A stretch of DNA of 64,000 nucleotides from Hyperoplus lanceolatus (lineage: Eukaryota > Chordata > Actinopteri > Uranoscopiformes > Ammodytidae). The notes below the pieces were generated by a model. That model was not told the origin of the DNA and ran no database searches. It was given only the letters and a program-made list of their open reading frames with translations. Position 1 is the stretch's first letter; the number at the start of each line of letters is the position of its first letter. The translations under genes and the position numbers were made by a program. Shown here piece after piece: positions 1-11,589 of the stretch. Location: assembly GCA_026929865.2 (NCBI GenBank), contig CM049396.1, forward strand, positions 22,443,501 to 22,507,500, in the 5' to 3' direction.

Positions 1-97
1 CTTTTTTTTCTTGGGTTTCATATCTACAAGAGTTAGTTCAGGGGTAGGTGGGTTAAAGGAATATAAACAGTAGTTAATAGTAGTGTTTGTATATGTT

Positions 98-403
98 CTC
101 TTTTTTTTTTTTTTTTTTTTTTTATTTATTTCTTTCGGACAATTTCACACAATACACAATTTTCTCTTTCACATCATAAATCTTAATTAGTATTGCCCGA
201 AGGGTGACGGAAGAAGCCTAAGGCTTATCGAGTCCGCCCCCTTTCATCAGATTCAAAATCAGATTCACATTTACTGATCACAGAAAAGAAAAGAAAACAG
301 AAAAAAGAAAATAATGACAAGTAAAAAATAAGAGAAAAATAAAAAATAAAAATAAAAATAAAAATAAAAATAAAAGGAAGAAAATACACAAGGATTAAGT
401 ATA

Positions 404-460
<57 letters not shown>
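98..460. repeat. poly-T and low-complexity tracts in and beside the LINE 3' end
   Basis: Visible directly: a T run at about 98-123, AAAAT-type pentamers at 340-375, an AT dinucleotide run at about 402-426 and a T run at 427-460. The first T run is the complement of the A-rich tail of the minus-strand LINE. The others lie inside its 3' untranslated region, where copy 2 (23.0-23.1 kb) also has A-rich simple sequence. Confidence 0.9.
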
Positions 461-461
<1 letters not shown>

Positions 462-601
462 TCTGTTAACCTGCAGTCCAATACCCAGTCAATTTTCATT
501 CTCCTTACTCATTGACGTTGCACAACTGACATGCTATCCATATTCCTCGATCCATTTTAGTTAGCCACTGTTATCCTCTCGTTCCATTGCTGCCATTTTT
601 T

Positions 602-930
602 CGATGTCTCCTTTGATGGACAGAAAGGTGCCATCTGGACATGGCACCTCTCCAGCTCCTGCTTTTCTGGTTGAAAACATGCGGTCAATGGCATTTAGAG
701 ACCAATTTAGCAGTTCCATGATTAATCCACTTGCTTCAGCTTTTAAGATCAGTTCTGCTCCGTTCTGAGTTTCTGACAATGCAGAGTTTGTTTTGCCCTT
801 TTATTGTGGCCTTTTCAATGTCATTATCTGGTAGTCTAAACACAACTGCAAAAGTATTCAAACCCAAACAACTCATTATGCTGACCTATCTTTTACAATA
901 ATGTTATGAAAGTGCCAACCACCTTTTATC
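602..930 (-). other. about 330-bp segment present in LINE copy 1, absent from copy 2
   Basis: Copy 2 goes directly from GTAGCCATTT to the sequence upstream of TTAGTGCTCTGC (23221-23252). Copy 1 has about 330 extra bases between the same points. The extra segment holds a 72-residue minus-strand open frame (561-779, starting MSETQNGAEL) that resembles nothing I recognise. Just upstream of it on the minus strand is AATGACATTGAAAAGGCCACAATAAAAGG, shortened here to its key part GACATTG..ACAATAAAAGG, which resembles a poly(A)-signal context. It is either an insertion in copy 1 or a deletion in copy 2. Confidence 0.6.
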
Positions 931-936
931 CGTTTC

Positions 937-1158
937 TTAGTGCTCTGCATACAGTCTATAATTTTCCATAATTTTAGAGACATACATTATTTTGAAATTT
1001 CGCAAACTGCAACTCCCTGTGATATCTTCATCAAGTTCATTCCATAATTTAATACCCTTTACAGAAATCGAAAATGACTTAAGTGTGGTCCGTATGTTTT
1101 TCTCTATGAATTTTCTTTTTCTTCTTAAATCATGCGAGACTCCTCTGTCTTCAAACAT
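937..1158 (-). pseudogene. C-terminal tail of the LINE ORF2 protein, shifted frame
   Basis: Continues the reverse transcriptase after a frameshift near position 1135. The peptide contains FSISVKGIKLWNELDEDI, a pattern typical of the C-terminus of CR1/L2-type ORF2 proteins. The same segment is present in the second copy at 23244-23432 with few changes, which confirms that this frame rather than the end of the 521-residue frame is the genuine terminus. The natural stop lies at about 937. Confidence 0.85.
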
Positions 1159-2690
1159 TGCTTGTAAACTGACAGGAAGGCTTTTTTTGAAGCCTTGTAC
1201 ATCATTTGTGCGGTGTGGTAACTTACTATGTCCCGTAATTTGAGAATTCTACCATCAATAAAGAAGTTATTAGTGTGTGCCCTGTAAGTTGCTTGATATA
1301 TTATTCGTATTGCCCTTTTTTGAAGGATCTCCAATGGGTACAATGTACCTTTGTAAGTGTTTCCCCACACCTCAACACAGTAATGCAGATGTGGGGAAAC
1401 TAAAGACCAGTATAATACAAGTAAGGCCTTTTGATTGAAACAATGTTGTGCTTTCCAAAGTATAGAAATACTCCTGGCTATTTTGCCCCTAAGATGGCTA
1501 ACTTGTGGTTTCCAACTTAACTTGTCATCCATTATTACCCCTAGTACTTTGTGTTGCTTGACCCTTTCAATATCTATCCCATTTACCTGGATTTTCACAG
1601 CGACATCTGCTGCTCTCCTACCAAACAACATGAATTTAGTTTTTTCCAAATTTAATGATAACTTATTTCGGTTTAACCACCCATGTAACTTAGTCAATTC
1701 AATGTTTACAGTCTCAACCATATTACTCAGATCATGCCCCGAATAGAAGATGTTTGTGTCATCAGCGAATAAAATTAACTTTAAGACCTTCGAAACTTTC
1801 CAAATATCATTTATGTAAAGCAGGAATAATTTCGGCCCTAAAATTGACCCTTGAGGGACCCCACAAACAATATCCAAGCAAGTCGATGTGATCTCCCCTA
1901 ATTTCACATATTGTTTCCTGTCCTGTAAATAACTTCTGACCCAGTCCCGTGCTATACCCCTAATGCCATAATTCTCCAGCTTATTGATAAGGATCTTGTG
2001 ATTTATAGTGTCAAAAGCTTTTTTAAGGTCTATAAAAATTCCTATACAGTATGATTTGTGATCTATAGCATTACTAATGATTTCAATCGATTCAGCCAAG
2101 GCCAGCGCCGTGGAATGATTCTTTCTAAAGCCAAATTGGCTATTATAAAGAATTTGATGTTTATTAATGAAATCATCTAATCTGTTGTTAAATAGCTTTT
2201 CCAAAATTTTAGAAAATTGAGGCAAAATTGAGACTGGTCTATAATTTGTAAATGAGTGTTCATCTCCATTCTTATGTATTGGTATAACCTTAGCTATTTT
2301 CATACTACAAGGAAAAATTCCTGTTTGAAAAGATAAGTTACAAATATGTGTTAAAGGTTGAAGAATACTTTCTTGCACAGCTTTTATTATTTTCATGTTA
2401 AGCCCCAGTGAGTCTCTTGATGCCTTCGGTTGCATTCCCAGTAAAATCTCACTAATCTCCGTGGCCTTGACTGGCTTTAGAAACATGGATTGTTGAATGT
2501 AGTCTTCCTGTTCCCAAGACTCCCCCATACACCTGTCGCGGATACCCATGGCCAAATTCGGACCAACCATAACAAAAAAATTGTTTAGTTTATTCGCCAC
2601 GGTATTCATGTTTTCCAACTTAACGTTATTTTCATGGAAATACTCAGGATAATTATGTATTTTGCTGTCATTTCTCAATACTGTGTTCAC
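1125..2690 (-). pseudogene. LINE reverse transcriptase, frame-broken
   Basis: Codes for 521 residues without a stop. In order: a pre-RT linker (NNFFVMVGPNLA), RT motifs around YRPVSILPQFSKILE, the FGFRKNHST segment, FIDLKKAFDTINH with the first catalytic aspartate, GVPQGSILGP, then FADDTNIF with the catalytic aspartate pair, followed by the thumb and C-terminal region. Catalytic residues are intact, so this part could once have copied LINE RNA at nicked target DNA. The first Met is not a natural start: upstream codons resume in other frames across A-runs at 2746-2753 and 2851-2860, linking to the endonuclease. At the 3' side the frame ends in a short false tail near 1125, while the true C-terminus continues in another frame at 937-1158. 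Confidence 0.92.
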
Positions 2691-2829
2691 AACATCCCAC
2701 AGTTTTTTAGGGTAATTTGCATTTGTTTCTAAGAGCTTGCAAAAATATTTTTTTTACAGTCTCTGAGAATGATATTTAGTTTGTTACGATAGGTTTTGTA
2801 TTTTAACTCAGCCTGTGGTGTCCTTGCTG

Positions 2830-3315
2830 TTATGAATCGTTTGTACAATGTATTTTTTTTTTACAAGCATTTTTCAAGGATTTAGTTAGCCACTGTTTAT
2901 TCTGTCTTTGCTTAAAGGCCCTTTTTTTTAGTGGACAATTTTTCTCATACAGCCTTTGAAATACCTCCAAGAATAATCCAAAACTTACATTAACATCCTT
3001 CTCCTTGTAAACACAGTCCCAATTTTGCGACAATAAATCATTTTTCAATGCCTCTATCCTCTCCTCAGTCTCCAACCTAACATATACATCTTTGTTTGGT
3101 CTAATTTGCAACTTTTGTTTCCAATCGTATATAGCAAATACAGGTAAATGGTCACTTATGTCGTTTATCAATAGTCCACTATCTGTTACATCCCCCATAA
3201 CATTCGTAAATATGTTGTCTATTAATGTAGCACTATTTATTGTAATCCTGCTTGGCCTTGTAATTAAGGGCTGTAGGCCCATCACGTTCAGTGTATTTAA
3301 AAATTTGTGGATCAT
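2830..3315 (-). pseudogene. C-terminal part of the LINE endonuclease domain
   Basis: 161 residues. The first half has ITRPSRITINSATLIDNIFTN and NDISDHLPVF, the conserved C-terminal endonuclease motifs with the catalytic Asp-His pair. The second half is the basic linker that leads to the RT domain. The N-terminal endonuclease residues are missing because the insertion is 5'-truncated. The frame is lost at an A-run near 2851-2860, and the protein continues in another frame toward the RT. Confidence 0.85.
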
Positions 3316-3320
3316 AAGAA

Positions 3321-4701
3321 AGCAGAGGTCTGGACAGTGTAAGCTATGAACACAAAAAGATGAACATCAGCATTCAGTGTCCCTGTAGAGCACTTATAGC
3401 TGCAGCATCGGAGCCTGCAAAATGCTGAGTAAAAGCAGGTCACTACTAGCACCATCCAAACTAATTCAACTGGCCCTAAGCAATTAAAGTTTGTTCTTGT
3501 ATTTGTTATTAGCACACATCCAACCAGGTCTATTTTTGGACCTGCTGAGCAACCAAGAACTCATAAGCACTTCGCTCTCTGTAGAAAGAACCACAAGTCC
3601 CTGTAAAACCGACATAGTTGTATCGTTTTTGTGACACATTCATACTAGTCTTTTATACAAATCCAAGGTTTTCCCTGGATTTGTGTTTTCCCCCACGCTA
3701 AAGGAAAATCAACAGCATCAAAATGATAAAAATATAATGGCTTCCCTCAATCATAAAAACTAAATAATCGTAATTAAACTATCATTGAGCTGCACAAAGT
3801 GGCATGCAGGCTTGTAAATGCAGCTAACCCTTCTTTCAGCCGTGTGCTTTGCTCGCCCCCACCCTCACCTTCACCTGATAGTTTAGCTTTCAGTGTATAG
3901 TGTCGAGTAGGAGGGAAACGGTGCGTATTGCCGGGTCCTGGAAAAACTTAGAAGCTGGCAGAAAGTCAGCCTTTGGTCAAGAAATAAGGTAAAACGAATA
4001 GTGTTGTCTGAAAACACTTCAGGCTCACAACAGACAAAAATAATGTGCAAGATATGTCACGCATGGACACGCGAGTCAGGTGACATGCACAACCGTGAGA
4101 GAGAGGGAAATAATGGCATATACGACCATGTCTACACCTCAAAACATTAAGACCAATTTGTTTAGTGACTTTAAGTCAAACCATAGTGTTCTATGACCAA
4201 GCAAGAAAAGGAATAACACACATGAAGTTTAAATCTCCTTGACTCCTGCCACCACAACAGTCATCAATTAAAAACAAAGTAAACTACAATGCAACTTGCC
4301 TATCCAATAAGCTCCATGAGACCTAAATAAATCATGCCCTCACATTCCTTCTAGCAAAAGACATGCCCTATCAACACCATTTGCGACAGTTTATTTTTAT
4401 TTTGACATACTTATTTTATTCAATTACTAAAAATATGTTTTACTTATTTGCATTCTCCTTGTTTTCAGGTCCATTAGGATATGTTTTAAGTCCAAGTCAT
4501 GTTGTTAAAAGTTAAATAAATGTATGATGTTCCTAAATCAATGAATAATTATCTAAAATAATTGTGATTACACAATGTCAATCAAAATAATCATGATTAT
4601 GATTCTGGTCATAATCAGGCAGCCGAGCATTGCAATTTCCATTGTTTGGATCAATTATAAACAGTTACTTATTTTTTAATTAATTATTAAACAGGTGATC
4701 A
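3321..4701. other. stretch with no feature recognised
   Basis: AT-rich sequence between the LINE and the first hAT-like element. I saw no coding frame longer than about 67 codons, no RNA gene and no terminal repeats. Confidence 0.6.
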
Positions 4702-4709
4702 GTATTAAC

Positions 4710-5706
4710 TAGTGCTGTCAGTTTAACACGTTATTAACGGCGTTAACGCAAAGCCATTTTAACGGCGATAATTTTTTTATCGCGCGATTAACGCTCGTCA
4801 TGGCCTAGCAAACGTGTTTTTTTTCACAAGCTGTTGAATCAACTAGTAATGTTAGAACAATTGAAACACCACAAACTCTACATATGGCTCGCAGTTAAGT
4901 TACTGTTAATTCAAACGGAACATGTCCTACAGCGTAATTTCACATTCAAATCATTTAACTGGCAAAACGGCTAAATGTCCAGTCAATTCTGACTTTTATT
5001 TTGAAGCAGAAATCGGAACCTAACACTTCCTAGCTTAGCTGCGCGTCCTTTACTAGTAGCTTCTTCCGTGTGTGAGTCTGGGACTTCGGGGAAAAAGAAT
5101 AGAAAATAAAGCTTGTCATTTGCAGAAGTCTTACTTATAACCCTGCGAGCACACCAACACCTCCATGAATGTTAGTGGCAGCCGCCAGTCATTCATTTTC
5201 ACTTTAATTTTCGCTACGAAGGGCTCGGCTGCAGTAGCGCCATAGCAACCACCCCACATACACAAGTGTATAGTGTGTCCACTCCACACAGTCTGAAATA
5301 ATCCGTGGATGAAAGACTCCCAAAACATTTAGGCCAACAAAAACCAGTTTACTTTAGCCTAAATACTAATTTGTTTTATATAACCTATGTTGTTTTATGG
5401 TTTAGTTTTTAAATAAAAAAATAATTACGTTTGTCAATGCTGTTTTGGGGGGATATCTTGCCTACATTGTGGGCTATTTGCACTGAATTGCAAATTATGA
5501 TATTTTAGAAGAAATACACTGAATTACAAGGGTGTAGAGAATGGGTGTGATAAAAGGATTAAAATTAGAAAAAATTATGGGACAAAAAGAAATCAAGGGA
5601 CATTTAGGCTAGAATAGATAATAGATTAATCGCGATTAATCGCGAGTTAACTATGACATTAATGTGATGAATCACGATTAAATATCTTAATAGTTTGTCA
5701 GCACTA
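4710..5706. mobile_element. non-autonomous hAT-like DNA transposon, copy A (997 bp)
   Basis: Ends are TAGTGCTGTCA at the left and TGTCAGCACTA at the right (TIR TAGTGCTG). The flanks GTATTAAC (4702-4709) and GTATTACC (5707-5714) agree at 7 of 8 positions, as expected for the 8-bp duplication made by hAT transposases. Sub-terminal regions are rich in TTAATCGCG and GGCGTTAAC motifs, plausible transposase-binding repeats. No transposase frame is present. The right half is found again at 19288-19781. The superfamily is inferred from TIR and TSD only. Confidence 0.72.
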
Positions 5707-6109
5707 GTATTACCATTTAGACTTTATATCTACCGGGTCTTTTTTGTGATTTCATCAGCGTCAGTGAGCTCCATGGTAACACAGTGATTGACAGGCTGAC
5801 TGAAATGCTCTTTAGGTCGGCAGAAACTCCCATCTCCTAACCCCACACCCCTCTTAAAACTCCATAAACTTTTTGCCTTTACTGTTGCACATAGCCGCAA
5901 CCCCGAAAAAGTCGTTCTGTGTACTGACCCCCCAAAGCCCATTCTGAGCCAGGAAAACCCCTGAAATCTACCTAATTTCATACATTGAAATGAATGAAGT
6001 AAGGGGTGCTTGTGGTGTATTACGCCACTTTGGCTGGTGAAAGGTGTGTGCTCGCCGGGCAGCTATTCAAACGTCTGCCTATGATAAACTCTTGTCACCA
6101 CCACCGGCA

Positions 6110-6430
6110 CACGGCTTTCTAAATTAACGCTGTTAAGTTACTGCTTGTACAACTAGAATATTTACTGTGCGCCTTCACATTAAAAGCCAAAAAAAATAAG
6201 CTGTTTACTGGCCAAACGCGAGTTGACCTTTATTTTGAAGCAGATAAGAACAAGAAATTAGCGCTTCACAGCCCTGCAGGTCTGCAGGGCACAAGTCAAA
6301 TTCAGCAACTTCCGTGTTATAACTTCCACCACTTACTATGCGCTCACACTAAAACCTTCATGAATGTAAGTGGAAGCCGCCAGTGATGCATTTTCAACGT
6401 ATTTCCGCTTAGGCAGGGGGCGGCAGATGA
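6110..6430. repeat. diverged relative of the hAT-like element interior
   Basis: Shares interrupted similarity with copy A, for example TTTATTTTGAAGCAGA (near 4996 and 6230) and CATGAATGT.AGTGG.AGCCGCCAGT (near 5164 and 6359). Order and spacing are kept over about 300 bp, so this is a true homologous piece, but I find no matching termini. Confidence 0.5.
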
Positions 6431-7495
6431 GTAAGCGGTCCCTAATGTGGACAAAAGTCACATACCTGTTTACACTACTATTTGAATGTGGACACATCGG
6501 AAACATGCGACATAAACCAACTCCAAATGTGGTTTTTGTTATCCGATCTCAATGCGTCTTCAATGCGCCCTGAGAGTGTTTCCACCTGTAGCTGTCCACT
6601 TGTATTCGGATCACTTAAACCAGATGTTAGTGTCAGGTGGAAATGGGGTAAAAGTCATGTTGAAAAAGTATTCCATTGTATTTGAAGGAGTAGGACCCCT
6701 TATTGTTCTTAGATGCCTGTCAGCGGATTGATATGGCAGAAAGTGATCCATCAAAACAAGGCAATACACTCTAAGCACTGGTCATTATCCTTGACCGCTG
6801 GTCATTAGATGGAAATAACTGAACTTATGATGCTGTGATTGGCCAATCAGAACACAGGATTTATCAGTGGCATGTAATAAGAGAGTGTAAGGAAGTAAGG
6901 CAGTAATCAGTGCTTGATGAAAGAGTAAAGGATGAGGGCAGAAGGTAAATGTGAGGACGGGGGAGTGGAGAGGAGATGGAAGAAAATCAATGACACCACT
7001 GTACCTCCAGGCTGGAATCCCATGCAGGAAACCCTCGATGATTTCTCAGCAAACAATCACCTATGAAGTCAAGAGGGAGACACTGAACTCTACAACACAG
7101 AGAATACTGACACTTTCATGCAGCTCTACACAGCTTCTTAGCTTCTTTTAAAACATAATTTTGGTATTGTATGTCTTTCCCTCTGCTCTCCAGTAAGGAC
7201 TCAATCAAAACAGTTTGTGATTTCAATCCAAATGATTAACCCTCATCGTACCTCTGCGGTCAAATCTTATCATATCTAAGAGGTGTTTTATTCTATAATT
7301 TCAATTTGTCATGACCCAGTCAATTCTGCCTATGTAGTTTTAATAATTATGAGTTTATCTTTGTCTTGGTTTCCAAAGGAACTCTGCGAGATGAGGTCCA
7401 GGGGGTTCGCCTGCAATTACATCTTACCACCAAAGCTGCCGCTAGAGTATATTAAACAATCAAACTCAATATGACAGATTGCAGCTTTAAGTTGA
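6431..7495. other. stretch with no feature recognised
   Basis: No convincing coding frame, RNA gene or terminal repeats. Open frames here are under 75 codons and have no recognisable motifs. Confidence 0.5.
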
Positions 7496-7497
7496 TA

Positions 7498-8595
7498 CCC
7501 AGGGGGCAAAGTGATTTTATGGACATGGAGCGTTGTAAAAGGTTGTTTACCAAAAATGACATCTAGGACCTTCCACGATCACAACCTGGGTGGACAACCT
7601 TGTCAACAAGCTGCTGGAAAGCTGCAGCGGGCCGACATAGAGCATATCAGAACCACTGTTTAAGCGAATGGGGGTGAATGGGGATGGGCTAATGGGGAAT
7701 TTTTTTTGAAATTATAGATATCATTATGAAACTTTGCCAGTTGATTACTGGCATTGAAACTAAAACTTTTTGTATTACAGTATTTTCCAAAAAGTTTAAA
7801 TAAATATCAAAAATGATCAATATCTTACTAATGATGTGTACATTTGCATATCTGCAAAGCCCCGAAATCTAGATGTTGGAAGAAAACAAAGTCAATTTGT
7901 TTTTAAATTTTGAAAACAAAACAAGTCCAACTGCCTGAAGCCTTTCCTAATCACAGTTCAAATTTGATCAATAACCCATAGAAAATGCATTTTTTACACT
8001 GTTTTTTCCAAGGGAATGTCTAGCCGTTTCCTAAAATACCAGCTAGAGACTCCAAAAGGACACTTTTGGTCCATGGCACATGAAATGTAACTGTGTAAAA
8101 AATTCATTTTCTATGGGTTATTGATCAAATTTGAACTGTGATTAGGAAAGGCTTCAGGCAGTTGGACCCTTGTTTTGTTTTCAAAATTTAAAAACAAATT
8201 GACTCTGCTTTTGTCCAACATCTAGATTTTGGGGCTTTGCAGATATGCATATGTACACATCATTAGTAAGATATTGATGATTTTTCATATTTATTCAAAC
8301 TTTTTGGAAAATACTGTAATACAAAAAGTTGTTGTTTTAATGTCAGTAATCAACTTGCAAAGTTTCATAATGATATCTATAAGTTTAAAAAATTCCCTAT
8401 TAGCCCACCCCCCATTCGCTTAAACAGTGGTTCTGATTTGCTCTATGTCGGCCCCCTGTAGCTTTCCAGCAGCTTCTTGACCAGGTTGTCCACCCAGGTT
8501 GGGATCCTTGAAGGTCCTGGATATCATTTCTGGTGAACAACCTTTTACAACGCTCCATGTCTGTTTTTTTAAAAAAAGGGGTTTTGCCCCCTAGG
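7498..8595. mobile_element. 1.1-kb fold-back (long inverted repeat) element
   Basis: The left arm (about 7498-8002) is the reverse complement of the right arm (about 8088-8595) with scattered mismatches and small gaps; the loop is about 85 bp. Termini are CCCAGGGGGCAAA and TTTTGCCCCCTAGG, flanked on both sides by TA (7496-7497 and 8596-8597), which would fit a Tc1/mariner-type target site. There is no transposase. Arms of about 500 bp are much longer than ordinary MITE termini, so the RNA or single strand would form a long hairpin. Confidence 0.82.
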
Positions 8596-8597
8596 TA

Positions 8598-9524
8598 TGA
8601 GAATGTATAACTATGGGGCCAACTATGAAAACAGTGAGTGACAATCTCCTTCGGGAAAAATAAATGTCATTCTTCCTTATGTTAAACTAAGCCTGGACAG
8701 ACTGAAGAGTGAAGACGGACAAGTGAGGTGAATATTGAGGGAGTGACCTTTGAAATCAGGCCTGCATGCTCTTTATATTCACAGTCGTCACTGTCAGGAG
8801 AACGGTAACAATAGATCCATCATCATCCATCATCATTTCATAGGGCTGGAAAAGGAGTTTAAAGACCTATTATGCTATGACAAGTGATGGAAACAGTCCA
8901 ACCGTATGCATGTTGAAGGGGCTTCAACTCAGTTGCCAGTTTATGAGGTATACACAGCTCAAAGTACTGCAATCTAATATGCAGCACCTGCAATAAATCC
9001 AGACTAAATTATGGTTATAATGTTCTGTTTTGGAGATGATATGGTTTTAGAGAGCTTTTCATTTACAGAGGCTGACATTTGTGATCATTTTGAAATGTAT
9101 GGAGTTTTACTGACAAGTGTTTTCAAGTTTGTCCATCATATTTCCATTGAAACAATTGAACCCTAGCTAACCTCTCTCAATCTGTTTTAACATAAACCAA
9201 ACATTAACACTTTTATGTGTGTAGTGTTTAGAGTTACTGAAGGGCTGTTGTATTAGACTGCATTTGTTTTAGTGTGGGTCACTCACTGACACACACATAG
9301 CCAATTACAGTAGCAAAAACAACATGGCATAATAATAACCCTACTGGAGTGGCTAGCCTCATGAAGGCCAATTGTAATGAATAGCTGTACTTCAATTAAA
9401 AGCACTAGCAAAACATGTAAATAAAGTGCCACTTTCCCTGAAAGTAGTAGTTTGTAATAAATAACATGCTAAAACTTTATCGCACTACTTGCTTATTTGT
9501 ATATTTGGCTCAACAAATAACTAG
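8598..9524. other. stretch with no feature recognised
   Basis: No coding frame, RNA gene or terminal repeats seen; a short TCATC-rich patch at about 8817-8836 is the only local repetition. Confidence 0.5.
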
Positions 9525-9955
9525 TAGGGGAGGACGGGGTTAGTTGAGCCAGTGGGTAAGAAGAGCCCTGTATTTAGGTAAGGAAACCAGACCCCCAAAA
9601 CAGATTGCTGTCATGCAAAGGTAATTCATCATGTTACTAAGGTTATCAGTCTTTCTTAATTACAAAGGGATAGGCTTTGGACTTCACTTCCTGTTAATAT
9701 GGTCAGTGTTAATTACAAAACAAGGTCGTTATTCTTGAAAAAGGTCTAGCATCTGAGCCACAGAGGCATAAACAAACTAAGCAGTTGCTTCAGCTCTGAA
9801 ATTCACCTCCTAGGCTGTATATACAATAGTACAGATGAGTTTCCAGTGTGTACAGTATAGCCTACCCTTTATTGTATATGGATAAACCATGTTTATTGTG
9901 GACAGTTGCATTGCTTTATATTTGACATTTATTATTGTTTTAATTTCTATCATAG

Positions 9956-10242
9956 GTCCATCCCTCGCTGCAGCCTGCAGGTGAGGAGCCCTCCACTGCA
10001 CCTGCAGACACTGCTTTAACTTCAGCTGATGTAGCTGGTAAGTCAACATAACAGCCTTCCATTTGCATAGTTTACTGTCGAATTTCCTGAGATAAATATT
10101 TTTTGTTTAAATTATTAAATTAATTTGCATGTGTCCTTTTGGGATTCATGTTAAATCTAACGTGGCTTGCCTTTTTTGTTTGTTTTCTATTTTAGGTCTA
10201 TCCTTCTCTGCAGACAGGGAGCACTTAAAGCACTACAATTAG
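9956..10242 (+). CDS. possible two-exon coding tail, unknown protein
   Basis: Exon 1 (9956-10037) follows ATCATAG and ends at GCTG/GTAAGT, a near-consensus donor. Its only open frame reads VHPSLQPAGEEPSTAPADTA then LTSADVA. Exon 2 starts at 10196 after TTCTATTTTAG; joined in phase 1 it gives GLSFSADREHLKHYN and a stop at 10240-10242. The intron would be 158 bp. Both exons begin with a similar 18-base block (GTCCATCCCTCGCTGCAG and GTCTATCCTTCTCTGCAG). I do not recognise the protein. Splice borders and open frame could be chance; an exon duplication or a transposon gene fragment are alternatives. Confidence 0.22.
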
Positions 10243-10506
10243 CTACATCACTGATCCTTTGGTCCCTTAAAGGATTACTTCACCGCTACAGAACCGGGGT
10301 TTTAGCATTATAAAATGGCTAGTATAATGTAAGGAATGAGGTTTCTTCTTGACTCAGTCTTCCCTTGGCCCAGATTTCCTGATAATCCACCCCCACCCCA
10401 CATAGGTCTTACCGTGACGCGCATGGACCTATAAAGAAATGGACAGCGGACTGAAAACCGTTGGAACGTGAAGCCATTCATTCCTATGAAAGCTGCTCAT
10501 TGGCGC

Positions 10507-10880
10507 TAGCCTGGTGCTACCAGACCATCGTACTTCATTTCATTTGTACAGAAGATCTGGCAGTGCTGTAATTGGCAAACGTTCACTCATGGAGGCGGGT
10601 GTCTGTTAAAGTTTAAAACTATTGGATCTGCCCAGTGCCACTCTGGATTAGCCAACCAATCGCATAACGTTTGGTCGTCACGTGTGTCATGAGCCGGCTT
10701 CTGGCAACTGAAACTGGAGCGCGACTTCGACGTCATCGTTCTCAGCCACTCGCTCTGTTCGCTGATTGGACCCGCTGTCAAATCTCCGGCAAAACTGGGA
10801 AATGGGCTGTACACCCAGACTGACAACTGAAGGGAAAATAAAATTTGGCCGGAAGTAGGCGGGCGGGCGGAGCCAGGCTA
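10507..10880 (-). mobile_element. 374-bp MITE, copy 1, with 9-bp target duplication
   Basis: Starts TAGCCTGG and ends CCAGGCTA, flanked by perfect 9-bp copies CATTGGCGC (10498-10506 and 10881-10889). The sequence is the reverse complement of the copy at 13002-13374 over its whole length. It is GC-rich, with CCAAT/ATTGG boxes and a GACGTCAT CRE-like motif, and carries a minus-strand frame of 79 codons that is also open in copy 2. A 9-bp duplication in both copies would suit Mutator-like or Merlin-like transposases better than hAT; the superfamily is an inference. Confidence 0.85.
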
Positions 10881-11589
10881 CATTGGCGCAGGGTGACAAT
10901 TCAGGAAGTGACTTTCTGCTTCATGGGTGCCGAACACACCCCTAAAGCATGACACGCAGGGTATGTTTCACTGACGTTACTCATTCTCCAGCAGTGTAAC
11001 GTTATAATATGTCCGTGCATTAAGCCAAGCGGGACGAGCACAGTTGCATTGTTTATCGACCATGGAAGTATAAGTTACTAATCCCCGATGATTCTCTATC
11101 TGTAATATTTAAATTACACCCCATCGTTGTAAAGTAATATAGTGATAAACAAAGATTCCTCCTGCCATCAGAGGCCGGGCCGGCCGATGCAACGGTTGTT
11201 TCACTACGACTCCTTTTAGGGGCTACACGCCTAACGGCTAAAACTGAAAATAAAACGGCTATAAAACACTTTCGGTGACGTTTTGAAAAGCGAAAACTTC
11301 CATCCTATTAGTACATGGTCTAAAGAAAAGTATGAGCCTTTGATTGATATCCAGAAAAAATTAGCGGAGATACATTCTTGTTTGACGAAATTGTATTGGG
11401 AATGAATGGGGTTGGCACCCTATGATCTCCATTTTGTTTTACGGACCCGTCCCAGACAGTCTAATGTGTGTAATACCAGGAGTGGCCACCTGTCCATGCT
11501 GGCTGCTCGGAAAAGGCACAGTCCTGGGGGCCTGGTAACGCGTCATGGTAAGACCTATGGCTTGCGTGCGAGAAGGCGCGAGGACTGGC

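Larger units (their letters stand above)
98..3320 (-). mobile_element. 5'-truncated non-LTR retrotransposon (LINE, CR1/L2/Jockey group)
   Basis: Read on the minus strand, the segment holds the end of an apurinic-type endonuclease domain (SDHLPVF), a full reverse transcriptase core (FADD) and a C-terminal tail, then an A-rich 3' UTR ending in ATAAATAAA. The endonuclease is incomplete and homology stops near 3320, so the copy is 5'-truncated, as target-primed reverse transcription usually leaves it. The coding region is broken by at least three frameshifts: in A-runs near 2851-2860 and 2746-2753, and near 1135. The 3' UTR (about 120-600) matches pieces at 22.83-23.24 kb and 26.82-26.96 kb. The FADD motif and layout fit the CR1/L2/Rex1/Jockey group; I cannot fix the clade without alignment. 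Confidence 0.9.

Noticed and set aside
1435-1746. 103-codon plus-strand frame
   Set aside because: Antisense of the LINE reverse transcriptase.
9525-9560. Considered a satellite or telomere-like G-rich start
   Set aside because: The match to an inverted end at 16827 explains it better as a transposon terminus.
10587-10826. Conserved 79-codon frame shared with 13068-13298
   Set aside because: Both lie within copies of one 374-bp MITE, so conservation reflects recent common origin; no start, domain or longer gene context.
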